The notes under the pieces are model-generated. The model saw only the letters and a list, made by a program, of their open reading frames with translations. It did no database searches and had not been told where the DNA came from. A DNA stretch of 45,520 nucleotides from Erwinia oleae (GTDB lineage: Bacteria > Pseudomonadota > Gammaproteobacteria > Enterobacterales > Enterobacteriaceae): contig NZ_JNVB01000037.1 in assembly GCF_000770305.1 (NCBI RefSeq), positions 1 through 45,520 on the forward strand, in the 5' to 3' direction. Made by a program: the position numbers and the translations under genes. This document shows, piece after piece, positions 32,488-41,084 of the stretch. Numbering within the stretch: the first letter of the stretch is position 1; the number at the start of each line of letters is the position of its first letter.

Positions 32488-33431
32488 GCATTATCCCCTT
32501 ATGCCGCCACCGGCTGGCGTCAGCACTATTGTTATATAGCGCAGTGCATCCGCTGACGGCCAGCGCCATCAACTCAGCGCAAATCATTGCCAGCGCCCTT
32601 TCACCTGAGTGTCTGGAGTACCGTATCGCCGGTATCTGTTACTGGCTTTTTTGTACCCCCTTCGGTTGCACAGTCCGGACCTCCGTCAAGGTGAAGCACT
32701 ATATCCCCAATGCCGTAGTTTCCAGCTATGCCCGGACGGGAGATAACCCCTGGTCAGAGGTTGCGATACTGGGAACAGGTATTCCTGGTATTGCTGAAGG
32801 CGGTGGGAATAACGAACAGAAGCGGGGGCTGCGCAAGGATAACCTGCGCTTTAAGAACGCCGACGCGATTGGTCATCCAGCGCTGGCAGCGCCGGTATTT
32901 AGCAACTTTACAGGGTCGATGGGTTACACCTGCGCCAGTTCAGCAACGGCGTTTATGCCCTATTTCCTGAGCACCCTTGATGCGCTGGTCTGGCGCAGCG
33001 GCCTGCCTGAAGGCCTCTACCCGGAAGCCTTAACGCCTGGTATGCGGGAGGTGGGTTCTGTCAGCAATATGTGGGGCAACATCTACCCGCGCAGCGGGTT
33101 TGTGACCCAGGTTGATGATTATAAAGCCGCTGCAATGGTTGCCCAGCGAGCTGCCGATATCATCACCCGTACCGGCCAGGTGCATGTCTATCAGCCCATG
33201 ACGGCGAGTAAACGGGATGGCTACTGGCCTCCGGCTCCGGTGACTGAAAACACCGGCACTCGAAACCACAAATGGCAGCGCCTGGCTCCCTCCATTTCCT
33301 CTTCCTGCGCCGTGTTTCCGGACAGCAGTAATCCCGTTGCTTCAGATGGCGCTTATGCCTGGGCGCTGTGGCAACCCTACGCCTGCTGTCAGCGGCGTGG
33401 GCAGACGTTCCTCTACAGCACAGACTTTTAA
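32484..33431 (+). CDS. TIGR03756 (PFL_4710, TraU-like) protein
   Basis: 315 residues with an N-terminal signal (cleaved around LTASA). Cysteine-rich mature protein (SPECLEYRIAGICYWLFCTPFGC), then VKHYIPNAVVSSYARTGDNPW and GWGNIYPR-like WGNIYPRSGFV. Matches TIGR03756, related to TraU, involved in DNA transfer or pilus assembly. The Cys-rich profile fits the CVPC/DUF1525-type disulfide-handling proteins nearby. Confidence 0.9.
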   Translation: MSIIPLCRHRLASALLLYSAVHPLTASAINSAQIIASALSPECLEYRIAGICYWLFCTPFGCTVRTSVKVKHYIPNAVVSSYARTGDNPWSEVAILGTGIPGIAEGGGNNEQKRGLRKDNLRFKNADAIGHPALAAPVFSNFTGSMGYTCASSATAFMPYFLSTLDALVWRSGLPEGLYPEALTPGMREVGSVSNMWGNIYPRSGFVTQVDDYKAAAMVAQRAADIITRTGQVHVYQPMTASKRDGYWPPAPVTENTGTRNHKWQRLAPSISSSCAVFPDSSNPVASDGAYAWALWQPYACCQRRGQTFLYSTDF

Positions 33432-33449
33432 CTCAAGGGAGTGTACGCA

Positions 33450-34874
33450 ATGGCATTTAAAACATTCAGGAATATCGGGGTGCTGGCAGGGGCCATCCTA
33501 CTGGCATACGGCCAGCCAGCCTCTGCGGCGTTTAATATCAGTGCCGAAGAGGCGAATGCCGGTTATGGCAAGGCGATGAAAGGGGCGGTAAACGACAACC
33601 TGTTTTACTCCATCGGAGGTGGAACGGTGATATCCCAGCCACCCAGCAGCAACAATATGGAGAAGCTGGGCCTGGGGATTAGCTGGAACAATGACCTGAT
33701 GTGCGGAAATTTTGATCTCAGTACCACTGTCAAAAATCAGCTTAATGGTGCGACGGACGGTTTCAAAAACATGATGGGTGATGTGATTAACGGTGCGACC
33801 GGCGCGGTTGCCAGTCTGCCTGCGATGATTATTCAGCGAGCCAATCCGGGGTTGTATGAGCTGCTGGCTAACGGGGTATTACAGGCGAATGTGGCGTTTG
33901 ATAAAGCCCAGCTTAACTGCCAGACGATGTCGAAGAAACTGGCGGATTATACCCTGTCAGGCAAGTTAACCCAGACGGCTATCGGCCAGGAGTTTCAGAG
34001 CATTGTTGCCCGTACGTCGGATGCTGTGCGTGCGGATAACACCTTAAAACAATCCAGCGGTAAAGAGGGTGTTAAGTGGATTGGCGGGCAGCAACGTGGT
34101 GGTGCCGGTCAGAAAGCGATCAAGCCAACGTACGATATTGCTAAGGCTGGCTATAACATCCTCAATAAGCAGCCAGCAACGAGCGACGCAGCGGTGAGTT
34201 CATCAGCATGTAATGGTTCACTGTGTCAGAAATATAAAACCAGTGCTGAAGCAGCAGATGCTGTATCGAAAGTTTTAGGCGATCGGGCGTTACGTACTTG
34301 CGCGAGTGGCAGCGAATGCAGCAGTGGTGGGCTGGAGAATGAGCCGGGTACCTCCACCCCGGGAGAAGGTTTCTCTCCGATGCTGGAGAAAGCTACCCAG
34401 GAGAACCTGGATATTCTGGTCAAACTGGTGAACGGCAACCTGGCACCAAACGTTAAAAATCTGGCGACGTTAAAAACCGGCGATTTGGCCGTGACGCGCG
34501 GCGTTATCCAGGCGCTGAAGGACGATCCGGACAATGGTGCTCTGGTTCAGCGTCTGGCCGGGGAGCTGGCAATGGCCGACACGGTCACCACAGCGTTAGC
34601 GATGCGCCGTATGTTAATGGTGGGGCAGTCCGAACCTGGCGTTGCTGCGCAGGAGCCTGTTGTTGCCGAGTCAGATCGCCGTCTGGAGTTCCTGGACCGT
34701 GAGATTCAGGCGCTGAAGAATGAGATGGAAATCCGTAAATCCATCAGCAATAACTCCATTTTGGTAACAATCACCCGGCAGGAAGCGAGGGAGGTGGATA
34801 ACAGCCTGCGTCAGGATAACCATCAGAATGACAGCGCGGTCCAGGGACTCAGCAAGCCCACGGAGGTGCAGTGA
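33450..34874 (+). CDS. TIGR03755 (PFL_4711, TraH/TraN-like) protein
   Basis: 474 residues from ATG 33450 (AAGGGAG upstream; GTG 33441 is the alternative). Signal peptide ends QPASAA. Long mature protein; LYSIGGG-like LFYSIGGGTVISQPPSS and ISWNNDLMCGNFDLSTTVKN near the start, coiled coil at the C terminus (about 415-460, FLDREIQALKNEMEIRKS). Matches TIGR03755. Role in mating-pair formation inferred. Stop overlaps the next start (TGATG). Confidence 0.88.
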   Translation: MAFKTFRNIGVLAGAILLAYGQPASAAFNISAEEANAGYGKAMKGAVNDNLFYSIGGGTVISQPPSSNNMEKLGLGISWNNDLMCGNFDLSTTVKNQLNGATDGFKNMMGDVINGATGAVASLPAMIIQRANPGLYELLANGVLQANVAFDKAQLNCQTMSKKLADYTLSGKLTQTAIGQEFQSIVARTSDAVRADNTLKQSSGKEGVKWIGGQQRGGAGQKAIKPTYDIAKAGYNILNKQPATSDAAVSSSACNGSLCQKYKTSAEAADAVSKVLGDRALRTCASGSECSSGGLENEPGTSTPGEGFSPMLEKATQENLDILVKLVNGNLAPNVKNLATLKTGDLAVTRGVIQALKDDPDNGALVQRLAGELAMADTVTTALAMRRMLMVGQSEPGVAAQEPVVAESDRRLEFLDREIQALKNEMEIRKSISNNSILVTITRQEAREVDNSLRQDNHQNDSAVQGLSKPTEVQ

Positions 34875-35242
34875 TGGAGACGGTAAAAATCACAGAAAAC
34901 GGGAGCCATCCTGAGAAAAGAGGGCGCAGCCGGTGGCACAGAACGATATCTGCCTTTGCCTGGATGGCCGGGGTTCTGTTGCTAGGTGGGTGTGCAACGG
35001 CTGTGGGGTTATATCTGGCTGAAAATGAGGTTGATCTGACCGCATGGCTACAACAGGTCCGGGGGCCGCTGTTTCTCTGGCGGCTGGCGTTATATACCGT
35101 GGTGGCCGCCATGTGGCTGCATCGCGTCCGGACGGTATTGTTACGTCAGGCCTCCTCACCGTGGGCGATTTGTCGCCTCGAAGTGATGATGGTCTGCCTG
35201 GCGCTGCTGATTGAGTTCACCAGTTATCGTTGGGGGATGTGA
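34874..35242 (+). CDS. Small membrane protein between TraH- and TraG-like genes
   Basis: 122 residues from ATG 34874; a GTG at 34871 is the alternative. Three hydrophobic segments: about 28-48 (FAWMAGVLLLGGCATAVGLY), 67-87 (LALYTVVAAMWL) and 100-118. Basic N terminus. No family recognised. Coupled to both neighbours by TGATG overlaps, so part of the operon. Confidence 0.8.
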   Translation: METVKITENGSHPEKRGRSRWHRTISAFAWMAGVLLLGGCATAVGLYLAENEVDLTAWLQQVRGPLFLWRLALYTVVAAMWLHRVRTVLLRQASSPWAICRLEVMMVCLALLIEFTSYRWGM

Positions 35243-36759
35243 TGACAACGGACAGTTATCTGGAGTTTTTCCTGGTGCTGCTGGGCTGGCTGATTAATAA
35301 CGCCCTGTGGATCATTATCACCACTACCGGTCTTTTCGCGCTGCCGCTGGCCCTGAAGGTGGCCGGAGTCTGGCTGAAGGTGCGCACTGAAGGCGATGAT
35401 GAAGGTAACAAGGGAGCGCTGGCACTCCCCCGCATCGAGCAGGTGTTGTACGTGGCCTTTGTGGTCATTATGTTCTGCGCGATGCCGTTTCAGGATATAG
35501 ACGTGTCGGTCATGAAGTTCGACCAGACTCGCTCTCGACAGTGCGGTATCAATGTGCCCAAACCCGGGGACTCGGGTTATGGCGCGCTGCTGAGCGACTT
35601 CAATGGACAGGTGGCTAAGGTGCCGATGTGGTGGTACCTGGTGCATAACCTGTCAAAGGGGGTCACGCATGCGGCCATCGCCTCCATTCCCTGTGGTAAA
35701 GATCTACGCCAGTTGCGTTTTGAGGTGCAGCATACGCAAATGGTTGACCCGGTGATCCGTCAGGAGGTACAGGAGTTTGCCAGCCAGTGTTACGCCAAAG
35801 CTTATTTCAAACTGAAATCCATCAACAGCCAGTTGACGGATGCCACCATTAATTCGGTGGGCTGGATAGGTTCGGGATATTTCATGAACACCGGCGGTTA
35901 CTATGACTATTACACATCCACGTCACCGCGCTCGCAGTGGCCGTACAGCGAGAGCCGGGACAGCGGCTATCCAGACGTGGGGCGTGGCGGATATCCGAGC
36001 TGCAAGACCTGGTGGAGCGCGCCGACTATCGGGTTGAAAGACCGGTTGTTTACCGCCTACGATCGCCGAACGGTCAATATGATGAAGTCCCGCGACCCTG
36101 ACCACTGGGAGGAAAATCTGCTGCGCTGGCTGGTTAGCCCGCAAAATACCCTAATGTCGGGCGGCGGTGAAACCTATATGGCCGGAAATCAGCGCGGGAC
36201 GGGGAGTGCGCTGGACACTGCCTTCAAACAACTGATCAGCGGGTTGGGGGCATTCTCTGCACAGGCCACCCAGTTACCGGCGTTTGATGCATTGCGTCAG
36301 GCGCTACCGATGGTGCATGGCATCCTGATGATGGCGCTGGTTATCTGTATTCCGCTGGTGATGCTGTTTGGCGCATATGACCCCAAAGTGGTGGTGACGC
36401 TGACGTTCGTCATGTTCGCCATCATTTTCGTGACGTTCTGGTGGGAGCTGGGAAACTGGCTGGACGACCGGCTGGTTGAAATTATCTACAGCAGCGCCCG
36501 GGGTTACTACAACTGGTTCAGTAACGTCGGTGCGGAAGGCTGGATCATGAACCTGGTACTGGGAGCGATGTATGTGGTGCTACCAGCATTTTGGTTTGGT
36601 GCCGTGAGCTGGAGCGGTGTGCAGATTGGTGGGGCTATATCATCAGCAGTTGATAAATCCAGCCAAGGATCACAGCAGGCGGGAGCTAAAGGGGCGGGAG
36701 TTGCTACTGAAGTGGTTAAAACAGTCGCAACAAAAGGAGCATCCAAGGGGAAAAATTAA
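35242..36759 (+). CDS. traG: TraG N-terminal-domain membrane protein
   Basis: 505 residues from ATG 35242. Layout of TraG_N proteins: TMs near the N terminus (LVLLGWLINNALWIIITTT), a periplasmic domain, then TMs in the C-terminal half (about 350-465, MVHGILMMALVICIPLVMLFG, VVVTLTFVMFAIIFVTFWW and LVLGAMYVVLPAFWFGAV). The Ala/Gly-rich C-terminal tail ends SKGKN. TraG takes part in pilus assembly and mating-pair stabilisation. It is the last gene of this transfer block, followed by a terminator. Confidence 0.88.
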   Translation: MTTDSYLEFFLVLLGWLINNALWIIITTTGLFALPLALKVAGVWLKVRTEGDDEGNKGALALPRIEQVLYVAFVVIMFCAMPFQDIDVSVMKFDQTRSRQCGINVPKPGDSGYGALLSDFNGQVAKVPMWWYLVHNLSKGVTHAAIASIPCGKDLRQLRFEVQHTQMVDPVIRQEVQEFASQCYAKAYFKLKSINSQLTDATINSVGWIGSGYFMNTGGYYDYYTSTSPRSQWPYSESRDSGYPDVGRGGYPSCKTWWSAPTIGLKDRLFTAYDRRTVNMMKSRDPDHWEENLLRWLVSPQNTLMSGGGETYMAGNQRGTGSALDTAFKQLISGLGAFSAQATQLPAFDALRQALPMVHGILMMALVICIPLVMLFGAYDPKVVVTLTFVMFAIIFVTFWWELGNWLDDRLVEIIYSSARGYYNWFSNVGAEGWIMNLVLGAMYVVLPAFWFGAVSWSGVQIGGAISSAVDKSSQGSQQAGAKGAGVATEVVKTVATKGASKGKN

Positions 36760-36766
36760 ACAATTC

Positions 36767-36799
36767 AGGCAGTGGGTAGTCGTTTCACTGCCTGTTTTT
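36767..36799 (+). terminator. Intrinsic terminator after traG-like gene
   Basis: AGGCAGTG (36767-36774) and CACTGCCT (36786-36793) form an 8-bp stem followed by GTTTTT. It ends the transfer operon. Confidence 0.95.
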
Positions 36800-37016
36800 A
36801 AGCATCATTATCGAAATGTACATTTTTGTCGTCATTATGACGATAACCCGTATGCAATACTCTATCTTCTGTTGATGTGTTCGTTGAGGCAGTCGTTTTG
36901 CTCCCAGCAACAACGATGGCCGCTAAAACTGAGAACAGCATCTTAACGGCTTCAACTAACCCATTAAATATCACCGTCCAGATGTCATCCTGCTGATTTG
37001 ATTTCTTATCCGTCAT
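36798..37016 (-). CDS. Small membrane-associated protein (72 aa)
   Basis: Charged N terminus (MTDKKSNQQDDIW), one hydrophobic segment (about 20-43, LVEAVKMLFSVLAAIVVAGS) and a polar tail. GGGGG lies 8 bp before the ATG. It is on the same strand and just downstream of the GHKL ATPase gene, about 175 bp away, so it may belong to that island. No family recognised; could be a chance ORF. Confidence 0.5.
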   Translation of the reverse strand: MTDKKSNQQDDIWTVIFNGLVEAVKMLFSVLAAIVVAGSKTTASTNTSTEDRVLHTGYRHNDDKNVHFDNDA

Positions 37017-37192
37017 ATCCCTTACCCCCGGCTCATGGTGTTGCTGATTTTATAGCCAACAGATTACGGCAGATACGCAATTTCAACAAGCCATTTTAAG
37101 GTTATCCATCATGCTCACATGGCGTAAAGGTCGTTAACTAAACCAGATATGTCTATCCAGGGCTGAGTCAGCCCTGGATAGCAATCATGTTG

Positions 37193-38995
37193 TCATGCTG
37201 ACTGTTCATTAAAATACTGTTCGGTGGTACTGATAATAAATGGTTCCAGGATAATGAAGTCCTTTTTCAAATCCAAAGCGTGGCTATTTCCATAGACAGC
37301 AGAATGTTTATTACAATTTCCTTTACTTTTAATATCGTCCAGTACCTGACGCAGATCCGCTTTTTTGCTTTTGTCTTTAGCGAAGCTGGCTACCTTTGGA
37401 TTCAGGAAGGAAGAGAAGTCTGTTCCATCAGTTTTACCTATTGCGGAAGACCAGCTTTCCATCAGAGACCATGCTGCCACGTAGCACATTACGGCGTGTT
37501 TTCTGAGAGAAACGGTACACAGTGAGGTATAGAGCTGCGGTAGCTTATCGCCAGGTAAGCGTGAAAAAGCATGAAGTAACGCTTCTGACATCTCTATTCT
37601 GTTATCTGGCTGAGGTTCAAATGAACCGTAGCCCCCGTTCCCTCCGCCTGATGGTGCCGGATCGAAACCTGTTGGTGCTCCGGAATTGTTGCCCCCATCT
37701 GTATTATCGGTACCACCACTTGATGTAGGGGGGGTTGCTCCTCCATTCGGTTCTTTAACAGGGGAAGACGTAGGTTTCTGCTTATCAGTATCCTCACCAT
37801 TCCCGGTTTCCGGAGGTTCTTCAAATTCTTTTATATCAGCCCGGACTGGTGCTATGGTTTTCAGCATTCTTTCAACGAGTTCTTGATTCTCTGGTTTGTC
37901 TGCTTCTTTTTTTCTATATCCTGTGGCCTGTTTAATAATATTAAAATGACAATTATCGGAAAGTTGGGTGTTTATTTTTTCAAACAATTTTTTGAGATTG
38001 TCGTTGAACTGTGTTTTCATGAAGTCAACGGGGAAGTCATCCAGCTCAAGTTCACCATAGACCCTTTGTGCTGCGTATTTGTTTTTTGTTCCCAGTAATT
38101 CATTTGGAATATTAGGGTAAACTGATGTGCCTTCTATGACACGGTTGTTTCTGAGAAGGCGAATGCCTGGCTGCCCATAACCACCTGTTTCTCTGAGAAG
38201 AATAAATCCACGCACGGTTTTATTTTCTTCATAGAGAAAGTCGAGATTAATTATCCATTCTACAGGCGTTTTCCCAGTGATGAGACCCTTAGAGTTTACT
38301 TCTGGATAAATATGTGGTTCTGGAACAGTTAGAAGAAGCTTTTTACTGTTCGCTTTTAACAGTAGGTTGTTGTAATAAATTTTTAGATCGAGAAAATCGC
38401 TGAACCTGACAAAAGTCTCAAGAAGAAAAGGAATGACGGTTTCTTCGTAGTAACTTTTGCTTTCGTTACGTGTTACGTTTCTCATCGTTATCGTTGTGTA
38501 ATGTGCTTCTGGTTCCTCATCTTCGATACCGACAGCTTCAGTTTCACTATGGTTTGCGAGAAGTTTCGGGAGATTAAAGTTAAAATTCAGACTGTAGGGC
38601 TCTCCCGGGACGGATGTACTGATGCTCCAGTCTTCTGAAAACCATAGAGCAGCACTCTTCATCCCTATCCCGTATACACTGAGGCTTTCTGACGGATGAT
38701 TAGACTCAAAGCCTGGCTTGAGCGCGCGCTGGATGGCTTCAATACCGATGCCCCGAGCGGTATCCGTCATGGTGATGGTATCTTCACTGATGTCAATTTT
38801 TATCGAAAGACGCTCATCGAGTCCACCTCCGTCAGGGAGTTGACGCCCTTCAACATATGATTGAATGGCGTTATCTATCAATTCCGCCAGCGCTGTTTCA
38901 ATTCCGTAACTGAGATGCTGTAATACCTTGTAAATTTGCATCTCTGGTGAGATATCAATCTGTAATTGCTTATCTTTATTTTTATCAGTACCCAT
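37193..38995 (-). CDS. MORC-like GHKL ATPase with extra C-terminal domain
   Basis: 600 residues. Bergerat ATP-binding motifs are intact: ELIDNA (38-43), DTARGIG (78-84) and YGIGMKSAALWF (108-119), followed by an S5-like transducer region (to about 320). This arrangement resembles prokaryotic MORC/MutL-like ATPases of restriction-modification loci. Residues about 395-465 are a Gly/Pro/Ser/Asn linker. The C-terminal domain (about 470-600) is helical: SLRKHAVMCYVAAWSLMESW, KGNCNKHSAVYGNSHALDLK and DFIILEPFI; it recalls HEPN-type folds but lacks a textbook R-x4-6-H, so that is only a guess. Ten bases after the methyltransferase; AAGGAT site upstream. Confidence 0.82.
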   Translation of the reverse strand: MGTDKNKDKQLQIDISPEMQIYKVLQHLSYGIETALAELIDNAIQSYVEGRQLPDGGGLDERLSIKIDISEDTITMTDTARGIGIEAIQRALKPGFESNHPSESLSVYGIGMKSAALWFSEDWSISTSVPGEPYSLNFNFNLPKLLANHSETEAVGIEDEEPEAHYTTITMRNVTRNESKSYYEETVIPFLLETFVRFSDFLDLKIYYNNLLLKANSKKLLLTVPEPHIYPEVNSKGLITGKTPVEWIINLDFLYEENKTVRGFILLRETGGYGQPGIRLLRNNRVIEGTSVYPNIPNELLGTKNKYAAQRVYGELELDDFPVDFMKTQFNDNLKKLFEKINTQLSDNCHFNIIKQATGYRKKEADKPENQELVERMLKTIAPVRADIKEFEEPPETGNGEDTDKQKPTSSPVKEPNGGATPPTSSGGTDNTDGGNNSGAPTGFDPAPSGGGNGGYGSFEPQPDNRIEMSEALLHAFSRLPGDKLPQLYTSLCTVSLRKHAVMCYVAAWSLMESWSSAIGKTDGTDFSSFLNPKVASFAKDKSKKADLRQVLDDIKSKGNCNKHSAVYGNSHALDLKKDFIILEPFIISTTEQYFNEQSA

Positions 38996-39005
38996 AACAC
39001 TATCC

Positions 39006-40298
39006 TTAATGTTTAATAAGGTTGCTTACTACCATGGAAACTATTTTTGCATTAACTGCATTACCGAATGCCTTGAATGCTGCGGAATTATTCTCCGGCA
39101 ATGAAGATAAATGATGAAGATTCTGTAATTTTGCTGCTTCACGCACTGAGATATATCGCCCGAGCCAAGGAATAACCGGTACCTGAGTGGATGTCATCGA
39201 AATGAGTGATGGAGCAACATCTTTTCTGAAAACCCGGATGCCTGAAGCCCGAAATTGTACAAGATGATCGTTAATGTTCAGGTTCCGGAGATCACCTCTC
39301 CATTCCATAATTTGCCAGCTATTATTATGCCGGGGCAGACAGGTAATCCACTTATCAGCTACCGTTTTGTTTTGAATATATAGCTTGCGTGAAAAATCGA
39401 CTGATTTATTAATCCAGTCCGGAACCTGCCGATTTTTCCTGACATAAGAGGGGAGTCGGTCCAGTACTTCTTTCCAGGTTGTACAACCTGTTAGTGGCTG
39501 TCCGTATGCACCTTTATATTGAACCATCTCTTTAAGCGTCAGGCGGGAGAAGTTTTTGGGATAATCGGCACCAAATTCAGGTGCTGCAATGGATATTGAA
39601 TGAAGTTCGGTAATACACAATTGAGACAATAGCTTTTGCCAGTGTTTTAATAAGTCAGCTTTGGCAGGTTCAAGTAATCTGAAATCACCTTTGTGATCAA
39701 GTATGTTTTCAAGTCTGGTGCACTGAGATGTCTGTTCCGGCCATGTCAGTGCATATGCATCAGTCTTATCCCGGCAGGCTACAATAAATACACGTTGTCG
39801 GTTTTGTGGAACGCCAATATCTACTGGTGAAAGTATGCGATGGTGTAATGAATAACCGATATCATTGAATCTGGTATTCATATAACGCCAGAAATTTCCG
39901 TTGTCGATAGTGATAATGTTGGGGACATTCTCAAGTAGAACATAGCGAGGTTTATGATGTTCTGCTATACGCACCACTTCATCTATTAACTGGCCTGATT
40001 CAGGACAGGTTTGCCCTTTTTTCTTGCCAGCGAGAGAAAATGGCTGGCATGGAAAACCTGCGCATAAGATATCATGAGAGGGGACGGATTTTTCATCAAC
40101 CTTTTTTATATCTCCTTCAGGAAAAACACCGAAATTACTTTCATATATTTTTCTCAAAGCATCGTCGATTTCGCAGGCAAATACGCATTTTCCTCCATTT
40201 TCAGCCATCCCGGCATGAAAGCCACCGATACCTGCAAACAGATCGACGAAACGAAATGCAGAGGTATTTTGCTTTATTACATTACTGTGTATCTCCAT
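39006..40298 (-). CDS. C5-cytosine DNA methyltransferase
   Basis: 430 residues. All core motifs are seen: I (FVDLFAGIGGFHAG, about 18-31), IV with catalytic Cys84 (GFPCQPFSLAG), VI (ENVPN, 123-127), VIII (QNRQR, 165-169), IX-like region and X (FGNAVNAKIV). The variable target-recognition region spans about 190-350. The enzyme should methylate C5 of cytosine in a DNA site not predictable here. GAGGGAACT precedes ATG 40298. The second gene of the operon; no neighbouring endonuclease of a known class is visible, so it may protect against the ATPase-linked system or act alone. Confidence 0.95.
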   Translation of the reverse strand: MEIHSNVIKQNTSAFRFVDLFAGIGGFHAGMAENGGKCVFACEIDDALRKIYESNFGVFPEGDIKKVDEKSVPSHDILCAGFPCQPFSLAGKKKGQTCPESGQLIDEVVRIAEHHKPRYVLLENVPNIITIDNGNFWRYMNTRFNDIGYSLHHRILSPVDIGVPQNRQRVFIVACRDKTDAYALTWPEQTSQCTRLENILDHKGDFRLLEPAKADLLKHWQKLLSQLCITELHSISIAAPEFGADYPKNFSRLTLKEMVQYKGAYGQPLTGCTTWKEVLDRLPSYVRKNRQVPDWINKSVDFSRKLYIQNKTVADKWITCLPRHNNSWQIMEWRGDLRNLNINDHLVQFRASGIRVFRKDVAPSLISMTSTQVPVIPWLGRYISVREAAKLQNLHHLSSLPENNSAAFKAFGNAVNAKIVSMVVSNLIKH

Positions 40299-40310
40299 AG
40301 TTCCCTCTTA

Positions 40311-40694
40311 TTAGACTCTGAGTAATTCGGTGATGTCATCCAGTAATTTAGATACTTTTTTCAGAAGTACCTGGTCATCCCGGATCAGGCTGTCAATAGT
40401 GTGTATTTTTCTGCGCAACTCATCAGACTGGGGTACATGTTCCACCGGTTGGGTCTGATCTATGTTCAGAAAGTCGCATAATTTTGCTACTCTCGGTGTG
40501 AATGATTTGAATCTTCCAGTCCTGACTCTTTGTACAAAATCTTTAGTCATAGGTTGACATTCACCGACATCAATTTGATATCGGTATTTATTATTAAATC
40601 TTTCAGAACATAGTCTTACAGTTATATTTTGTTCTGCCATGATTCTATCTACTTCACCAGAAATGAAGTTTCTGTATTGCGTTATCTGGTTCAT
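40311..40694 (-). CDS. Small HTH-like regulator heading methyltransferase operon
   Basis: 127 residues from ATG 40694, fixed by GGAGGTGAA upstream; the frame is open further upstream, through the palindrome, but that would leave the operator inside the gene. The segment MTKDFVQRVRTGRFKSFTPRVAKLCDFLNI reads like the later helices of an XRE-type HTH. The C-terminal half is a coiled coil (DSLIRDDQVLLKKVSKLLDDI). It probably binds the 26-bp palindrome just upstream and controls the operon, like C proteins of restriction-modification systems. Twelve bases from the methyltransferase start. Confidence 0.75.
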   Translation of the reverse strand: MNQITQYRNFISGEVDRIMAEQNITVRLCSERFNNKYRYQIDVGECQPMTKDFVQRVRTGRFKSFTPRVAKLCDFLNIDQTQPVEHVPQSDELRRKIHTIDSLIRDDQVLLKKVSKLLDDITELLRV

Positions 40695-40714
40695 TTCACC
40701 TCCGGATTCATTCT

Positions 40715-40740
40715 TTTTGTAGCATTTAAATGCTACAAAA
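40715..40740. promoter_or_regulatory. 26-bp perfect palindrome (probable operator)
   Basis: TTTTGTAGCATTT at 40715-40727 is the exact reverse complement of 40728-40740. It ends 21 bp before the regulator start codon, the position of an autoregulatory operator. The neighbourhood is AT-rich and may hold the promoter. No second copy was seen in the window. Confidence 0.85.
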
Positions 40741-40821
40741 GCAAACAAAAAAGCATGAATTTTGTACAAAAATCACAGGTTGAAATTTGACTCATTGCTG
40801 ATCTAATATTTGTTAGTTGTA

Positions 40822-41052
40822 CCGCTGTCACAGACAGCAGCCAATGCTTCAGGCGCAGGATGCGCAGGTGATCTGAGAGAAGCGCCTTCGGGTGATCACA
40901 CAGCCAAAGTCATAGGGAGAGAAGCGTGGTCTGAGACTGACGCTTTCGGGCGACCACAGCCAATGCGACCATTACCTGAGAGGACGCGCTTTCGAGCGGT
41001 AACCCCACTGAACCTTTGAAAGTGGGGATCGCAGCACCGCTGCGATGAAGGT
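40822..41052 (+). ncRNA. STAXI-like structured element, copy 2 (three units)
   Basis: Opens with GCTGTC-ACA-GACAGC (40824-40838), then AGCCAATGC. Three pseudoknot-like units follow, each with a ggtgatctgaga/gagagaagcg/cctgagaggacgcg strand, a UUCG or UUUCG(G/A)-type cap and an AGCCAA(A/T)G link. It ends with a GGGG/CCCC stem and ATCGCAG...CTGCGAT (41028-41046). Copies 1 and 3 have two units, so unit number varies. It lies between the methyltransferase island and the second recombinase. Confidence 0.8.
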
Positions 41053-41084
41053 ACGTTTATCCCTCAATGTATGACTTCTCCTGA

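Noticed and set aside
36798..37016. Restriction endonuclease of the methyltransferase operon
   Set aside because: The 72-residue product is a one-TM protein without nuclease motifs.
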